Notes: a model not told the origin generated them from the sequence alone. Positions 27,599-35,825 are shown, counted from the stretch's first letter. The stretch is DNA of 64,000 nucleotides from Cohnella lupini (GCF_003386205.1 NZ_QRDY01000015.1:59037-123036); one strand, 5' to 3'. Numbers and translations: made by a program.

Positions 27599-28087
27599 AT
27601 GGGATTACCAAATGCAGAAAAGGTGATGGCCGAAATGGAATTTGGCGAGAAGTTGAAAAGCGAGCGAACGAAGCGAGGCTGGTCGCAAGAAGAATTGGCG
27701 GAGAAGCTATTCGTCAGCCGGCAATCCGTTTCGAAATGGGAAAATAGCCAGAATTATCCGAGTATCGAAATCATCATCAAGATAAGCGATCTCTTCGGCG
27801 TCACGATCGACGAATTGTTAAGGAGCGACGAGGGGCTAACCAAGAAAGTCATCCAGGACGGCAAGCAACTGGCATACCCCAGATTAAAGTTCGCGTTGGA
27901 CGTTCTGTTTTTATTAGGCGTGGCTTTGTTGGTCATTAAATTAGGCATACTTTTATTAAATAAAGCGTTCTCTTTCGATTTGACGTTGGTCGGCGGAGCG
28001 TGGATATGGAATTTCGGACCGCTTGTATTGATGGTCGGCGCGGGGATTTGCTCAGGCGTCGTGAAGGAAAAATATAAAGAAGATTGA
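27599..28087 (+). CDS. XRE-family regulator with two C-terminal membrane helices
   Basis: N-terminal helix-turn-helix (FGEKLKSERTKRGWSQEELA, VSRQSVSKWENSQNYPSIE) followed by a linker and two hydrophobic segments (VLFLLGVALLVIKLGILLL; GPLVLMVGAGICSGVV), giving a membrane-tethered DNA-binding protein. The start is uncertain: ATG 27599 has GGAGGT 10 nt upstream, while ATG 27635 (MEFGEKL) aligns best with the family and has AAAAGGTG nearby. It is divergent from the hybrid kinase gene, which it may regulate. A strong terminator follows. Confidence 0.88.
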   Translation: MGLPNAEKVMAEMEFGEKLKSERTKRGWSQEELAEKLFVSRQSVSKWENSQNYPSIEIIIKISDLFGVTIDELLRSDEGLTKKVIQDGKQLAYPRLKFALDVLFLLGVALLVIKLGILLLNKAFSFDLTLVGGAWIWNFGPLVLMVGAGICSGVVKEKYKED

Positions 28088-28140
28088 AGCCTGCCGCCGA
28101 GTGCCGTACTTCGAGATGAAATTTCAATAGAGGGCATAGA

Positions 28141-28193
28141 AAAGAGACTATCCAAGGGCATGAACGATTGCCGGAGGATAGTCTCTTTTTTTT
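28141..28193 (+). terminator. Terminator of the XRE regulator gene
   Basis: 13-bp stem AAAGAGACTATCC/GGATAGTCTCTTT (28141-28153 with 28176-28188), 22-nt loop, run of nine T. Confidence 0.85.
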
Positions 28194-28198
28194 GACTC

Positions 28199-29608
28199 CT
28201 ATTCTTGCGGGTTCGAGAATTTTACCAATATTTCTTTCACGTGGTTGACCATAGCAGTCGCATCCGTAAGGGTAACTCCACCTTTAGGATTAAACTTGCC
28301 TTCCGAATCCAACTCCACGATCTTCAAGGCAATCGCCGTTTGAATGGCGCCGGAGTTCGAGACATCCATTTGATCCTCATCCTTCACTTCGACCGGAACG
28401 ACGTTGAGCATCGGTAGTTGGCCGCTCGTTTGGAGAGTATGGACCAGCAGGTACGTGAACGACTCGCGAGTCACGCTAGCGCTTGGATCGATCTTGATCT
28501 GTAGAGCGGCCTCAGGTCCGGCAGCATCCTTGATCAATTGAACGGCCTGCTCCGACGTGAGGAACGCGCCTTCGGCGACCGGCGCCGGATGAGCTTTCAA
28601 GTATTCCGTCGCTTTGCTGGCGATCGCGGTAGCATCGGTGCGGGTCAACTCGGCTTTCGGATTAAAGTTGCCGGCTTGATCCAGGCTGACGAAGCCAAGA
28701 GCGATCGCCGTTTGAATGGCGCCGGAGTTCGAGATGTCCATCTGAGCTTCATCCTTCACTTCGACCGGAACGACATTAAGCATAGGTAGTTGGCCGCTTG
28801 TTTGAAGAGTATGGACCAACAAGTACGTGAATGATTCACGGCTTATGCTGGCGGTTGGATCGATCTTGATCTGAAGGGCGGCTTCGGGGCCGACGACGTC
28901 CTTGATCAATTGAACGGCTTGCTCGGATGTAAGGGCTTCGCCCTCGACGACCGGTGCCGGATGAGCCTTCAGGTACGCCAGCGCATTGCTTATCTCGATG
29001 GCTGCTTCGGCTCTAGTAATTTCTTTCTTCGGATTCAGTTTCCCGTTGGCATCCAGCTTCACGACGCCGTAGTTCAAGGCGCGTTGGATCGAGGCGGAGT
29101 AATCCAGCTTGACTTGATCCTGGTCCTTAAATTCCACGACAACCGGCTTCACCATGGGTAGCTTGCCGCTTGCTTCGATCGTATGAATGAGCTGGTGCGT
29201 GAATTCTTCGCGCGTTAGCTTCTTGTTCGGCTTTAGATCGGCCGGGAGGTCCATTCCGTTGACTGCTGCGATAATGAAAGCTTTTGCGTACCAAGCGGAA
29301 TCGCTGGCGTTTTTGAAATAGTCGGAAGCCTTAGGCTCTTTGACGAATCTAACGAGATCTAGATTCAAGTCAAACGCATTGACGATCAGTTGAACGCCTT
29401 CAGCCTCCGAGATGGTCAATAGAGGAGCAAACAGGTCGGCGCTGATTCCTTTGATCAGGCCGCTATTTTGAAGGGCAATGATCTTTTCCTTGCCTTGAAC
29501 GCTATTAATATCCTTAAAGGAAGCGGCAGAAGCAAGTTCATGTCCGGCAAAACTAAGAGCTAGAGCAGCTGCGGTCGACATCGTAATCATCTTGAATGGT
29601 ACTTTCAT
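28199..29608 (-). CDS. Secreted SLH-like repeat protein, paralogue 2 (two 124-residue repeats)
   Basis: 469 residues. Signal peptide MKVPFKMITMSTAAALALSF..., cleaved near residue 29, nearly identical to that of the paralogue at 17817. The N-terminal SLH-like region is longer (EPKASDYFKNASDSAWYAK, LTREEFTHQLIHTIEASGKLP). Two tandem repeats start near residues 217 and 341 (LTSEQAVQLIKD, SRESFTYLLVHTLQTSGQLP, SGAIQTAIAL). The final segment ends FSNPQE where the paralogue ends YSNPQA. Likely a wall-associated structural protein. It is preceded by the same ECF-type promoter as paralogue 1, so the two are probably co-induced although seven genes' worth of DNA lies between them. Confidence 0.88.
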   Translation of the reverse strand: MKVPFKMITMSTAAALALSFAGHELASAASFKDINSVQGKEKIIALQNSGLIKGISADLFAPLLTISEAEGVQLIVNAFDLNLDLVRFVKEPKASDYFKNASDSAWYAKAFIIAAVNGMDLPADLKPNKKLTREEFTHQLIHTIEASGKLPMVKPVVVEFKDQDQVKLDYSASIQRALNYGVVKLDANGKLNPKKEITRAEAAIEISNALAYLKAHPAPVVEGEALTSEQAVQLIKDVVGPEAALQIKIDPTASISRESFTYLLVHTLQTSGQLPMLNVVPVEVKDEAQMDISNSGAIQTAIALGFVSLDQAGNFNPKAELTRTDATAIASKATEYLKAHPAPVAEGAFLTSEQAVQLIKDAAGPEAALQIKIDPSASVTRESFTYLLVHTLQTSGQLPMLNVVPVEVKDEDQMDVSNSGAIQTAIALKIVELDSEGKFNPKGGVTLTDATAMVNHVKEILVKFSNPQE

Positions 29609-29648
29609 TTAAGTCACCTCTGGGCGTATTGTTGTTTTGCCTCCTCAT

Positions 29649-29676
29649 AGACGCAACGTCGGACAAAAAGGTTCCA
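29649..29676 (-). promoter_or_regulatory. ECF-sigma-type promoter of SLH-repeat gene 2
   Basis: Minus strand GGAACC (29676-29671), 16-nt spacer starting TTTTTG, then CGTCTATGAG (CGTCTA at 29654-29649). The boxes, first spacer bases and spacer length are identical to the promoter at 19582-19555, while the rest of the spacer differs. Confidence 0.72.
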
Positions 29677-29703
29677 CTTATTTCGTATAACCATGAAATG
29701 GAA

Positions 29704-29738
29704 AAGCCGAGCCCCCTCTCAAAAGGGTAGCTCGGCTT
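29704..29738 (-). terminator. Terminator of the YdeI-like gene
   Basis: Stem AAGCCGAGC/GCTCGGCTT (29704-29712 with 29730-29738) with an inner CCC/GGG; read leftwards it ends in UUUU. Confidence 0.75.
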
Positions 29739-29756
29739 GTTTGAGAATCGGCAAAG

Positions 29757-30311
29757 TTAGTATCCTATCAGGCGACCGTCATCATTCCATTGTCCGTAAA
29801 TCCTATTCATGCGAGTATGTTCAATAAACTTGGCCAACCGTTCATGATACAGATTTTCGTCCTTCCTAACGGACTGAATATTGTCGATCTTGATTCGCGT
29901 ATATAGTTCGGGCAAAGCTTGAAAATTGCGGTAGAGCTCTTCATCCCGAAGCAATTCCGCTAAGATAGCTTCATGAATCGTAAAAGATTCGATACTCATA
30001 TCAGGCAACGCTTTTCTTCCTGCTTCCGTCATTAACCCTAATTTCTCTAATCTTCTGGCACGCTCTTTATTGAGCTCCGTCCAGTTACTTTGTTTTTTCC
30101 TTGGAGAAAATCGTTGTCCCGTTCGATCGTCATCCGTTCTTTTGCGCGTGCTGTCGATCCAGCCGAAACAGAGGGCTTCTTCGACGCAATCTAAATAACT
30201 TAAAGATGGATTGTATAGCAACCAACAGTAATCTTCGGTAGCGTGATGATCGCTTAGCCACTGTCGCCATTCTGTACGATTGCGCGCTTGAGCTATTTTA
30301 TCTATAACCAA
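29757..30311 (-). CDS. YdeI/OmdA-family protein
   Basis: 184 residues. The family core is clear: WRQWLSDHHATEDYCWLLY, VEEALCFGWIDSTRK, RFSPRKKQSNWTELN and RLEKLGLMTEAG. Proteins of this family have been linked to stress and antimicrobial-peptide tolerance, but the biochemical activity is unknown. TTG 30311 is the only start that keeps the N-terminal domain; its ribosome binding site is poor. The promoter carries a 20-bp palindrome (30381-30400) also found before the DHA2 pump at 59380, so the two genes are probably controlled by one regulator. Confidence 0.87.
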   Translation of the reverse strand: MVIDKIAQARNRTEWRQWLSDHHATEDYCWLLYNPSLSYLDCVEEALCFGWIDSTRKRTDDDRTGQRFSPRKKQSNWTELNKERARRLEKLGLMTEAGRKALPDMSIESFTIHEAILAELLRDEELYRNFQALPELYTRIKIDNIQSVRKDENLYHERLAKFIEHTRMNRIYGQWNDDGRLIGY

Positions 30312-30364
30312 TATCCCGGCCGCCCTTTCAGCTATTCAACTAATTAAAACAGGATTCTATCGTT

Positions 30365-30400
30365 ATTATAAACCATCTATACTGACACCATTATGTCAGT
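30365..30400 (-). promoter_or_regulatory. YdeI-gene promoter with palindromic operator
   Basis: TATAAT at 30370-30365 (minus strand), 10 nt, then the palindrome ACTGACACCATTATGTCAGT (30381-30400, plus-strand reading) covering the -35 region. On the minus strand it differs at one position from the palindrome at 59304-59323. Confidence 0.7.
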
Positions 30401-30431
30401 GTTCTCGACTTTAACCAAAAGACTAACCGCT

Positions 30432-30743
30432 TCACCCGCCGGTTTCCTTCGACCGCGATCCGATCAAGTAACCGATGATCGTCATTTCGACGGGAAGCAC
30501 CAGCGACCACAATTCTTTCAAGCCGAAGTCGGCCGAACGGAACTTCTCGGGCGTCAAAGTATAGACCAGCGCGATAAGGAGAATTCCGAGCGCGATCGTA
30601 CCTACGATATACAAGCGGACGTTGTCCCCCGACCCGAAAAACCTTCCAAGGAAACCGAGCTCGGCCTTGCGCTTCTCGTTCTCCGCGTTAGCGGCTATGA
30701 TCTTGCCTGCGACCTTGGGATCTTGGATTTCGATTTTATTCAT
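30432..30743 (-). CDS. Small two-helix membrane protein, unknown function
   Basis: 103 residues. A charged N-terminal helix (KVAGKIIAANAENEKRKAELG) is followed by two TM segments (LYIVGTIALGILLIALVYTL; LVLPVEMTIIGYLIGS) separated by a short polar loop. A GGGAGGGAG ribosome binding site lies inside the end of the upstream gene, whose last 8 nt overlap this one, so the two are translationally coupled. The pair may form a small membrane complex. No family recognised. Confidence 0.75.
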   Translation of the reverse strand: MNKIEIQDPKVAGKIIAANAENEKRKAELGFLGRFFGSGDNVRLYIVGTIALGILLIALVYTLTPEKFRSADFGLKELWSLVLPVEMTIIGYLIGSRSKETGG

Positions 30744-31104
30744 GATCCGGGACTCCCTCCCCCGCGTAAAAAGTAAACGTCAGCACCCAAGCCGTCATAT
30801 CGAAGTTAATGGTCACCTCGTAACGAAGGGAAAGCTTGCGATTGTTCAGCACTCCGAGATGGATCATGTCGTGATTGCCGGTAGGCTTGCCTCTTGGGAA
30901 GTTAACGCAGGCAATGCGCACTTCGTTGTAACGGGTAAGCCGAATGTCGGTCATGAAGTCGTCGCGTTCCGCTTCATGCTCGATGCAAAACACGAACTTT
31001 AGAGGATCGTTTTCTTCGGACAACGTGATTTCGATCGGACTCATTTCGTAGGCGAATACTCTTCCGTGATATACGACTTCGAATCCTCCGGACGTTATTT
31101 TCAT
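30736..31104 (-). CDS. Hypothetical protein coupled to the small membrane protein
   Basis: About 122 residues, soluble, mostly beta-strand in character (MKITSGGFEVVYHGRVFAY, IEITLSEENDPLKFVFCI, HLGVLNNRKLSLRYEVTINF, WVLTFTFYAGEG). No catalytic motif seen. ATG 31104 is chosen because the run of six G at 31116-31111 sits 6 nt upstream; the ATG at 31110 touches that run. It overlaps the membrane-protein gene by 8 nt. A 7-bp inverted repeat (31131-31137/31155-31161) just upstream could be an operator. Function unknown. Confidence 0.75.
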   Translation of the reverse strand: MKITSGGFEVVYHGRVFAYEMSPIEITLSEENDPLKFVFCIEHEAERDDFMTDIRLTRYNEVRIACVNFPRGKPTGNHDMIHLGVLNNRKLSLRYEVTINFDMTAWVLTFTFYAGEGVPDHE

Positions 31105-31130
31105 GTTCATCCCCCCGAGGCATACTGTCA

Positions 31131-31161
31131 TTCGTACGAGCGTTATCTATTAGTGTACGAA
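31131..31161. promoter_or_regulatory. Inverted repeat upstream of the unknown two-gene module
   Basis: TTCGTAC (31131-31137) and GTACGAA (31155-31161), perfect 7-bp arms about two helical turns apart. Possible operator for the minus-strand pair; no direct support. Confidence 0.35.
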
Positions 31162-31232
31162 AACGGCGAACGGTACATGACAACGCGCATCGGGAAAATA
31201 TAGCTTCGGAAATAGCGGGAGAGGTACTAATC

Positions 31233-31241
31233 TGTTATAAT
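31233..31241 (+). promoter_or_regulatory. Extended -10 promoter of the XRE-cupin gene
   Basis: TGTTATAAT fits the TGnTATAAT extended -10 pattern; the -35 is weak. The start codon lies 47 nt further on. Confidence 0.5.
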
Positions 31242-31288
31242 TCGCTTAACTTTGGGCTGAATAACGGGTTGGAAAGAGGCAACGAGCG

Positions 31289-31858
31289 ATGGAACAGATA
31301 CACAAGAAGGTCGGAAAAAATCTGCTGGCCATTCGGAAATCGCGCGGCTTAAGCTTGGATAACATGGCTGAAATGACCGGCGTAAGCAAGGCAATGCTCG
31401 GGCAGATCGAACGCGGGGATTCGAATCCGACGATCTCGGTGTTGTGGCGCATAGTCAACGGGCTGGGAATCTCGTTTACGACGCTTATCGAAGACGTGGA
31501 ATCGGAGGTTACGGTGGCTACTCCGGAGAATCTGGAGCCTTTCTCGGAGGAGGACGGCGCTTACCGCGCGTACCCTATGTTTCCCTATCGGTTGCGAACG
31601 AAGCTGGAGTCTTACATGGTTACGATCGAGCCGGGCTGCGAACACGGTTCCGAGCCTCATAACGATGGGGTAGAGGAGTATATTTTCGTTCACAAGGGCG
31701 TCTTGGAGCTAACTTACGACGAAGAATCCTATGTAGTACCGGCGGGCAGCGCCGTTCATTTCCCTGCCAATCGTCCGCATTGGTATCGCAATACGGGCTC
31801 CGAGGCGTTACATTTCTTCACGGTGATCTTCTATGCGGACGCAGCCGCTCGGGGTTGA
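31289..31858 (+). CDS. XRE-family regulator with C-terminal cupin domain
   Basis: 189 residues. The N-terminal helix-turn-helix (LLAIRKSRGLSLDNMAEMTG, VSKAMLGQIERGDSNPTISV) is followed by a cupin barrel (about 105-185) with EHGSEPHNDGVEEYIFVHKG and PANRPHWYRNTG. HTH-cupin regulators sense small metabolites. It lies 153 nt upstream of an ABC exporter operon on the same strand and could control it through the palindrome at 31947-31968, but such proteins often act elsewhere. Confidence 0.92.
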   Translation: MEQIHKKVGKNLLAIRKSRGLSLDNMAEMTGVSKAMLGQIERGDSNPTISVLWRIVNGLGISFTTLIEDVESEVTVATPENLEPFSEEDGAYRAYPMFPYRLRTKLESYMVTIEPGCEHGSEPHNDGVEEYIFVHKGVLELTYDEESYVVPAGSAVHFPANRPHWYRNTGSEALHFFTVIFYADAAARG

Positions 31859-31920
31859 TAGTGTTACTTAACTGACTCTCTCTTAGTTTACAGACATTGG
31901 CCCAATTCCTTTTTCAAGTA

Positions 31921-31950
31921 TTGACATCGTAGGTTATCTGCATATATAGT
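31921..31950 (+). promoter_or_regulatory. Sigma-A promoter of the ABC exporter operon
   Basis: Consensus TTGACA (31921-31926), 18-nt spacer, TATAGT (31945-31950). It overlaps a large palindrome at its 3' end. Confidence 0.7.
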
Positions 31951-31968
31951 TAGTTACATAACTAACTA
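31947..31968. promoter_or_regulatory. 22-bp palindromic operator
   Basis: Perfect 10-bp arms TAGTTAGTTA and TAACTAACTA around a central CA. It covers the end of the -10 box and the transcription start, the position expected of a repressor site. Confidence 0.65.
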
Positions 31969-32011
31969 ACCGAATAACCAACGATGCCTTTCAAAAAAAG
32001 GAGAGCGGGAA

Positions 32012-32791
32012 ATGGCGACGAACTCGAATGCGACTAAAGAGCATGCACTCGAATTGACCGGCCTGTATAAAGCCTTCGGCACCAAAGTAGCGGTTGACCA
32101 TATCGATCTGATTGTGCAGGCTGGATCGTTCTACGGACTGGTCGGTCCGAACGGGGCCGGCAAAACCACTTCGCTGTCGATGGCAACCGGAATGCTGCGC
32201 CCGGATGGGGGAACGGCTCGGATATTCGGTGTGGACGTATGGCAGAATCCGGCTGCAGCCAAAGAATTGATTGGCGTGCTTCCCGATGGACTCGCGATGC
32301 CGGAGCGGCTAACCGGCCGCGAAGTGCTGACGTACATGGGTTTGCTCCGCAAGCTGGATGAACGAACGGTAGCAACGCGAGCCCAAGAGCTGCTCGACGT
32401 GCTCGATCTGCAGGAAGCCGCCGGGAAATTCGTGAGCGAATACTCCACTGGGATGCGCAAAAAAATCGCCCTCGCCACCGCCCTTCTCCACGGACCTAAG
32501 CTGCTCGTGCTCGACGAGCCATTCGAGGCGGTAGACCCGGTCTCGGCGTCTACGATCAAGAACATTCTCCGCCGGTTCGTAGACCAGGGAGGATCGGTCG
32601 TCTTCTCCAGCCATGTTATGGCTACCGTCGAGCAGCTGTGCGACTCGCTCGCCGTCGTTAGCGAAGGCAAAGTGCGGGCTGCCGGGACGATGGAGTCCGT
32701 TCGTGCCGGACGTGATCTGGAGGACCGTTTCGTCGAGCTCGTAGGCGCACGGTCGGGCGGCAAGGAGGGGTTGAAATGGTTGCTGTCTTGA
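32012..32791 (+). CDS. ABC transporter ATP-binding protein
   Basis: 259-residue nucleotide-binding subunit. Walker A GPNGAGKT (45-52), signature STGMRKKIAL (about 145-154), Walker B LLVLDEP with catalytic Glu (about 164-170) and H-loop SSHVM. Similar to ATPases of ABC-2-type exporters, which move drugs, lipids or peptides outward. AAAGGAGAG precedes ATG 32012. The permease gene begins inside its last 16 nt. The strong promoter and operator upstream suggest inducible expression. Confidence 0.94.
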   Translation: MATNSNATKEHALELTGLYKAFGTKVAVDHIDLIVQAGSFYGLVGPNGAGKTTSLSMATGMLRPDGGTARIFGVDVWQNPAAAKELIGVLPDGLAMPERLTGREVLTYMGLLRKLDERTVATRAQELLDVLDLQEAAGKFVSEYSTGMRKKIALATALLHGPKLLVLDEPFEAVDPVSASTIKNILRRFVDQGGSVVFSSHVMATVEQLCDSLAVVSEGKVRAAGTMESVRAGRDLEDRFVELVGARSGGKEGLKWLLS

Positions 32792-34644
32792 TCCGGATGA
32801 AGCTCGCCGTATTGCGCAACAGTCTAACCGATAAAGATTGGGTTAGGCTAGGTTGGGGCGTTCTGTTCGGCTTGGCTGCCGTCGCCGTTACGTATACGAT
32901 AGGTCTGGCTGACGCCTCCCCCCGCGTGGCGCAAGACAAACTCGCTCTCCTATTCGGCATCTGGACGCTGGGCTGGGTGCTCGGTCCGATTCTGTTCAGC
33001 GGGGAAGACCGGACGCTGCTTCCCGAGAACTTCAGATCGCTTTCCCTATCCTCCAAACAGCTCGCAACGGGATTGCTGGGAGCATCCTTCGTCGGATTAC
33101 CAGCTGTTATTAGCTTGCTAGCCTTCATTCTTCTCCTCATTCATTCGTTTCAGCTTGGCGTAATGCCGGTCATCATTGCCATCCCCGCGGTTGTTCTGCA
33201 GCTGATATTCACTGTAGTCCTGTCCCGCGTCTCGACCAGTCTGTTGCGCAAGCTAACCCGCTCTCAACTTAGTTCGGCGCTTAGCTCGATGGTTACCGGC
33301 GCGATCATGGCTTTCTTCATCACCGGCTGGCTGCTGCTGGATACGGAGCAACCTATCTTAACTCTGGGGTTCCTCCCGCAACTCTCCACTATTCTGTACG
33401 CCCTCCCCTCCGGTTGGGGGATCGCAGCGGTCTACGCCGCGCATAACGGACAATGGGCACTTGCATCCGTATGCTTGGCGGGGCTCGGGCTTCTGATCTT
33501 GCTGCTTCGTTCCTTATGGACGATCTTGCTAGTGAGTCGGCTGACCGTTAAATCCAAGCGTGGCCGTACGTTCGGCCGTCGCGAGATCCGCTTAGGTCGT
33601 TTTGCCGGCCAAACCGGAGCCGTCGCGCGCAAAGAGTTCGTGGCGTGGAGTCGTGATTTTACACGGAGCGGATTTGTGTATTTCGCCTTCTTCTATAGCT
33701 TCTTCTTATGCGTGTATCCGTTTTTTGTCGGGAATGCAGCTTTGCTCCCATGGTGCGGAGGGATATTCGTTATTACGGCGATCGGTTCCACTTCTAACTT
33801 ATATGGATCGGACGGGAGCGCCTTGTGGATGACGCTCGTGACGCCGGATGCCGAGCGGCCTGATGTCCGGGGGCGTCAACTGGCATGGATCTTAGTGGTA
33901 GCCCCGATCGCGTTGGTCACCACCTTAGCCATGATTAGTATTAGCGGCTCTTACTGGGCGATGCCGTGGGCGCTCACGTTCGTCCTTGCCGCTCTCGGCG
34001 CAGGTGCAGGACTTGTCGTGCTGAATTCCGTCTTTCGCCTCGATCCGATGACCGACGCCAACAAGCGCAGCGAAGATATGTTCGACAATCCTATCGGTTG
34101 GTGGCAGTTCATGTCGCTCATGATCGCTGCCCTGCTCTTGGTCGCTCCTTCCGCGGGAGTTCTCGTTCTAGGCGCCTCCCTTCAGATGGACGGGGTAGTA
34201 TGGGCCGGGATCCCGACCGCGATCCTCACAGGCAGCTTTTATTGGTGGTGGTTCGGACGACTGGCGTATAAGTCGCTGGAGGCGCGCGGTCCCGAGCTGT
34301 TGAACCTCATGCTCCGCGGGCGGGCGGCGCTGCATCCAGTTTCCGATGCCGGCTCGATGAAGCTGGATTTTGACAAGGTGACGGGTAGCATGTCCGGCAA
34401 ACGGAAAACGGTCTTTTTCACCAGCACGATTGTCGGCTTGCTCGCGTTGTTCCCGCAAGGTATCGCACCGCTCGGAATCAAACTGTCCGGCGGCGGCGGC
34501 GATCCCGTCTGGTTCCTCGCTCTATATCTCCCTGAAGCTTGGCAATGGCCGTGTATTTCATTGATGGCAAGCGGGGGGTTACTGATCTTCGGCCATGCGG
34601 TCTTTATGTATTTGTCTCAGAAACGGACGCCGGTTCCTCGCTAA
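32776..34644 (+). CDS. ABC exporter membrane subunit
   Basis: 622 residues with about 12 hydrophobic segments in two halves (first near WGVLFGLAAVAVTYTIGLA, later WQFMSLMIAALLLVAPSAG), separated by a basic cytoplasmic stretch (VKSKRGRTFGRREIRLGRF). Translationally coupled to the ATPase by a 16-nt overlap, with AAGGAGGGG upstream of ATG 32776. No sequence family could be named with certainty; it fits large ABC-2-like permeases. Its last 41 nt overlap the convergent MFS gene, so there is no room for a separate terminator. Confidence 0.88.
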   Translation: MVAVLIRMKLAVLRNSLTDKDWVRLGWGVLFGLAAVAVTYTIGLADASPRVAQDKLALLFGIWTLGWVLGPILFSGEDRTLLPENFRSLSLSSKQLATGLLGASFVGLPAVISLLAFILLLIHSFQLGVMPVIIAIPAVVLQLIFTVVLSRVSTSLLRKLTRSQLSSALSSMVTGAIMAFFITGWLLLDTEQPILTLGFLPQLSTILYALPSGWGIAAVYAAHNGQWALASVCLAGLGLLILLLRSLWTILLVSRLTVKSKRGRTFGRREIRLGRFAGQTGAVARKEFVAWSRDFTRSGFVYFAFFYSFFLCVYPFFVGNAALLPWCGGIFVITAIGSTSNLYGSDGSALWMTLVTPDAERPDVRGRQLAWILVVAPIALVTTLAMISISGSYWAMPWALTFVLAALGAGAGLVVLNSVFRLDPMTDANKRSEDMFDNPIGWWQFMSLMIAALLLVAPSAGVLVLGASLQMDGVVWAGIPTAILTGSFYWWWFGRLAYKSLEARGPELLNLMLRGRAALHPVSDAGSMKLDFDKVTGSMSGKRKTVFFTSTIVGLLALFPQGIAPLGIKLSGGGGDPVWFLALYLPEAWQWPCISLMASGGLLIFGHAVFMYLSQKRTPVPR

Positions 34645-35800
34645 TGCGCGCCGGCTTTCTCTCGAGGACGCCACCGAACAGGAACGTACCGAGAGAAAAC
34701 GCAAGACAGATCGCAGAGAAAATACCGATCGATGAATATCCGCCAAGCTGAACGTAGAGCACGCCGGCTATCCATGCGCCGAGCGTGTTCGCGCCGTTCA
34801 TCGTCGAGTTGGCCAGGCTGGAAATCGTTCCTCGAATGGAGGCGTTCAGCGAGGTGAGCGCACCCATGACGATGGGGAAGATGATTCCAAGCGTCACGAA
34901 AATAATGAAGTAGACGATTGTCACGAACGGTAGACTCGCCAGTCGGGGCATAACAACGTATAGCGCCATGAGCAGGAGCATCCCTACGACAACAGCATTC
35001 GTAATACCTAGCTTGCGGGTCGCATAGGTGCTCACTATGCTTCCCAGAAGAGTACCGAATCCGAGGAACATCATCACGGTACCGATCTGCCCGATCGGAA
35101 GCTCGAAGCGATCCGCCATCCACTTGCCCACGAACGCGAAAGCGGTACCGCTCCCTAAGTGCAATAGAAGATAGGCAAGGAAGCCGCTCCTTGCTTTGCC
35201 GCTTATGATTAGCGGGATATAACGTCGAAGGACAGATGTCTTCTCGCGCGTATTCGGCTTTATGTCGGGCAGCGCGTAATAAGCGTAAACGATGAGCAGC
35301 GACGAAGCGGCTCCGATCGTCCAGAACGGAACGGACCAGCGAGCGACCGCCAGCCAGCTTCCGATCGGTACGCCGAGCGCCTGAGCCGCGGCTAGTCCCG
35401 CGAAGGCGATGCCCATCGTCTTCGCTATTTTGGATGCGGGCATGACGGCGGGAATGGATGCCCACACTTGCGGTGCCGTGAATGCCGCGCTGACGCCGGC
35501 AAGGAAACGGAACAGGCACATCGTCCAGAAGCCGTCCGCGAAGCCGCATAGAACCGTCGAGACGGAGAAGCCGAGCAGCCCGTACAGCATAACGGTTCTA
35601 CGGTTCCATCCATCGGATAGAGGGCCGGCAATCAATGCGAATAGAGCCGAGCCTAACGTGTAGGATCCGATCATCCATCCGGCGATGCCGGTGGACACGC
35701 CGTATTGCGCCTGCAAAGTCGGGAGCAAGGGCGAGATGAGGAAGGTGTCGGTTCCGATCATGAACATGACGAGAAAGAACAGCGCGGTATATTTACGCAT
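34604..35800 (-). CDS. MFS transporter (DHA1-type efflux)
   Basis: About 398 residues, 12 TM helices. The loop 2-3 motif reads GPLSDGWNRRTVMLYG and motif C is recognisable in TM5 (AGLAAAQALGVPIGSW). DHA1 proteins export drugs or metabolites by proton antiport. ATG 35800 is chosen since AGGAGTGA lies 6 nt upstream; TTG 35806 abuts it. Divergent from the WYL regulator at 35909, which is the likely controller. Its 3' end overlaps the ABC permease gene by 41 nt. Confidence 0.9.
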   Translation of the reverse strand: MRKYTALFFLVMFMIGTDTFLISPLLPTLQAQYGVSTGIAGWMIGSYTLGSALFALIAGPLSDGWNRRTVMLYGLLGFSVSTVLCGFADGFWTMCLFRFLAGVSAAFTAPQVWASIPAVMPASKIAKTMGIAFAGLAAAQALGVPIGSWLAVARWSVPFWTIGAASSLLIVYAYYALPDIKPNTREKTSVLRRYIPLIISGKARSGFLAYLLLHLGSGTAFAFVGKWMADRFELPIGQIGTVMMFLGFGTLLGSIVSTYATRKLGITNAVVVGMLLLMALYVVMPRLASLPFVTIVYFIIFVTLGIIFPIVMGALTSLNASIRGTISSLANSTMNGANTLGAWIAGVLYVQLGGYSSIGIFSAICLAFSLGTFLFGGVLERKPARISEEPASVSETNT

Positions 35801-35825
35801 GGCCAATCACTCCTAGGGTGTAGTG

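Noticed and set aside
34641..35549. Minus-strand frame of 302 codons inside the MFS gene
   Set aside because: Arg-rich out-of-frame translation of the transporter gene; no family signal.
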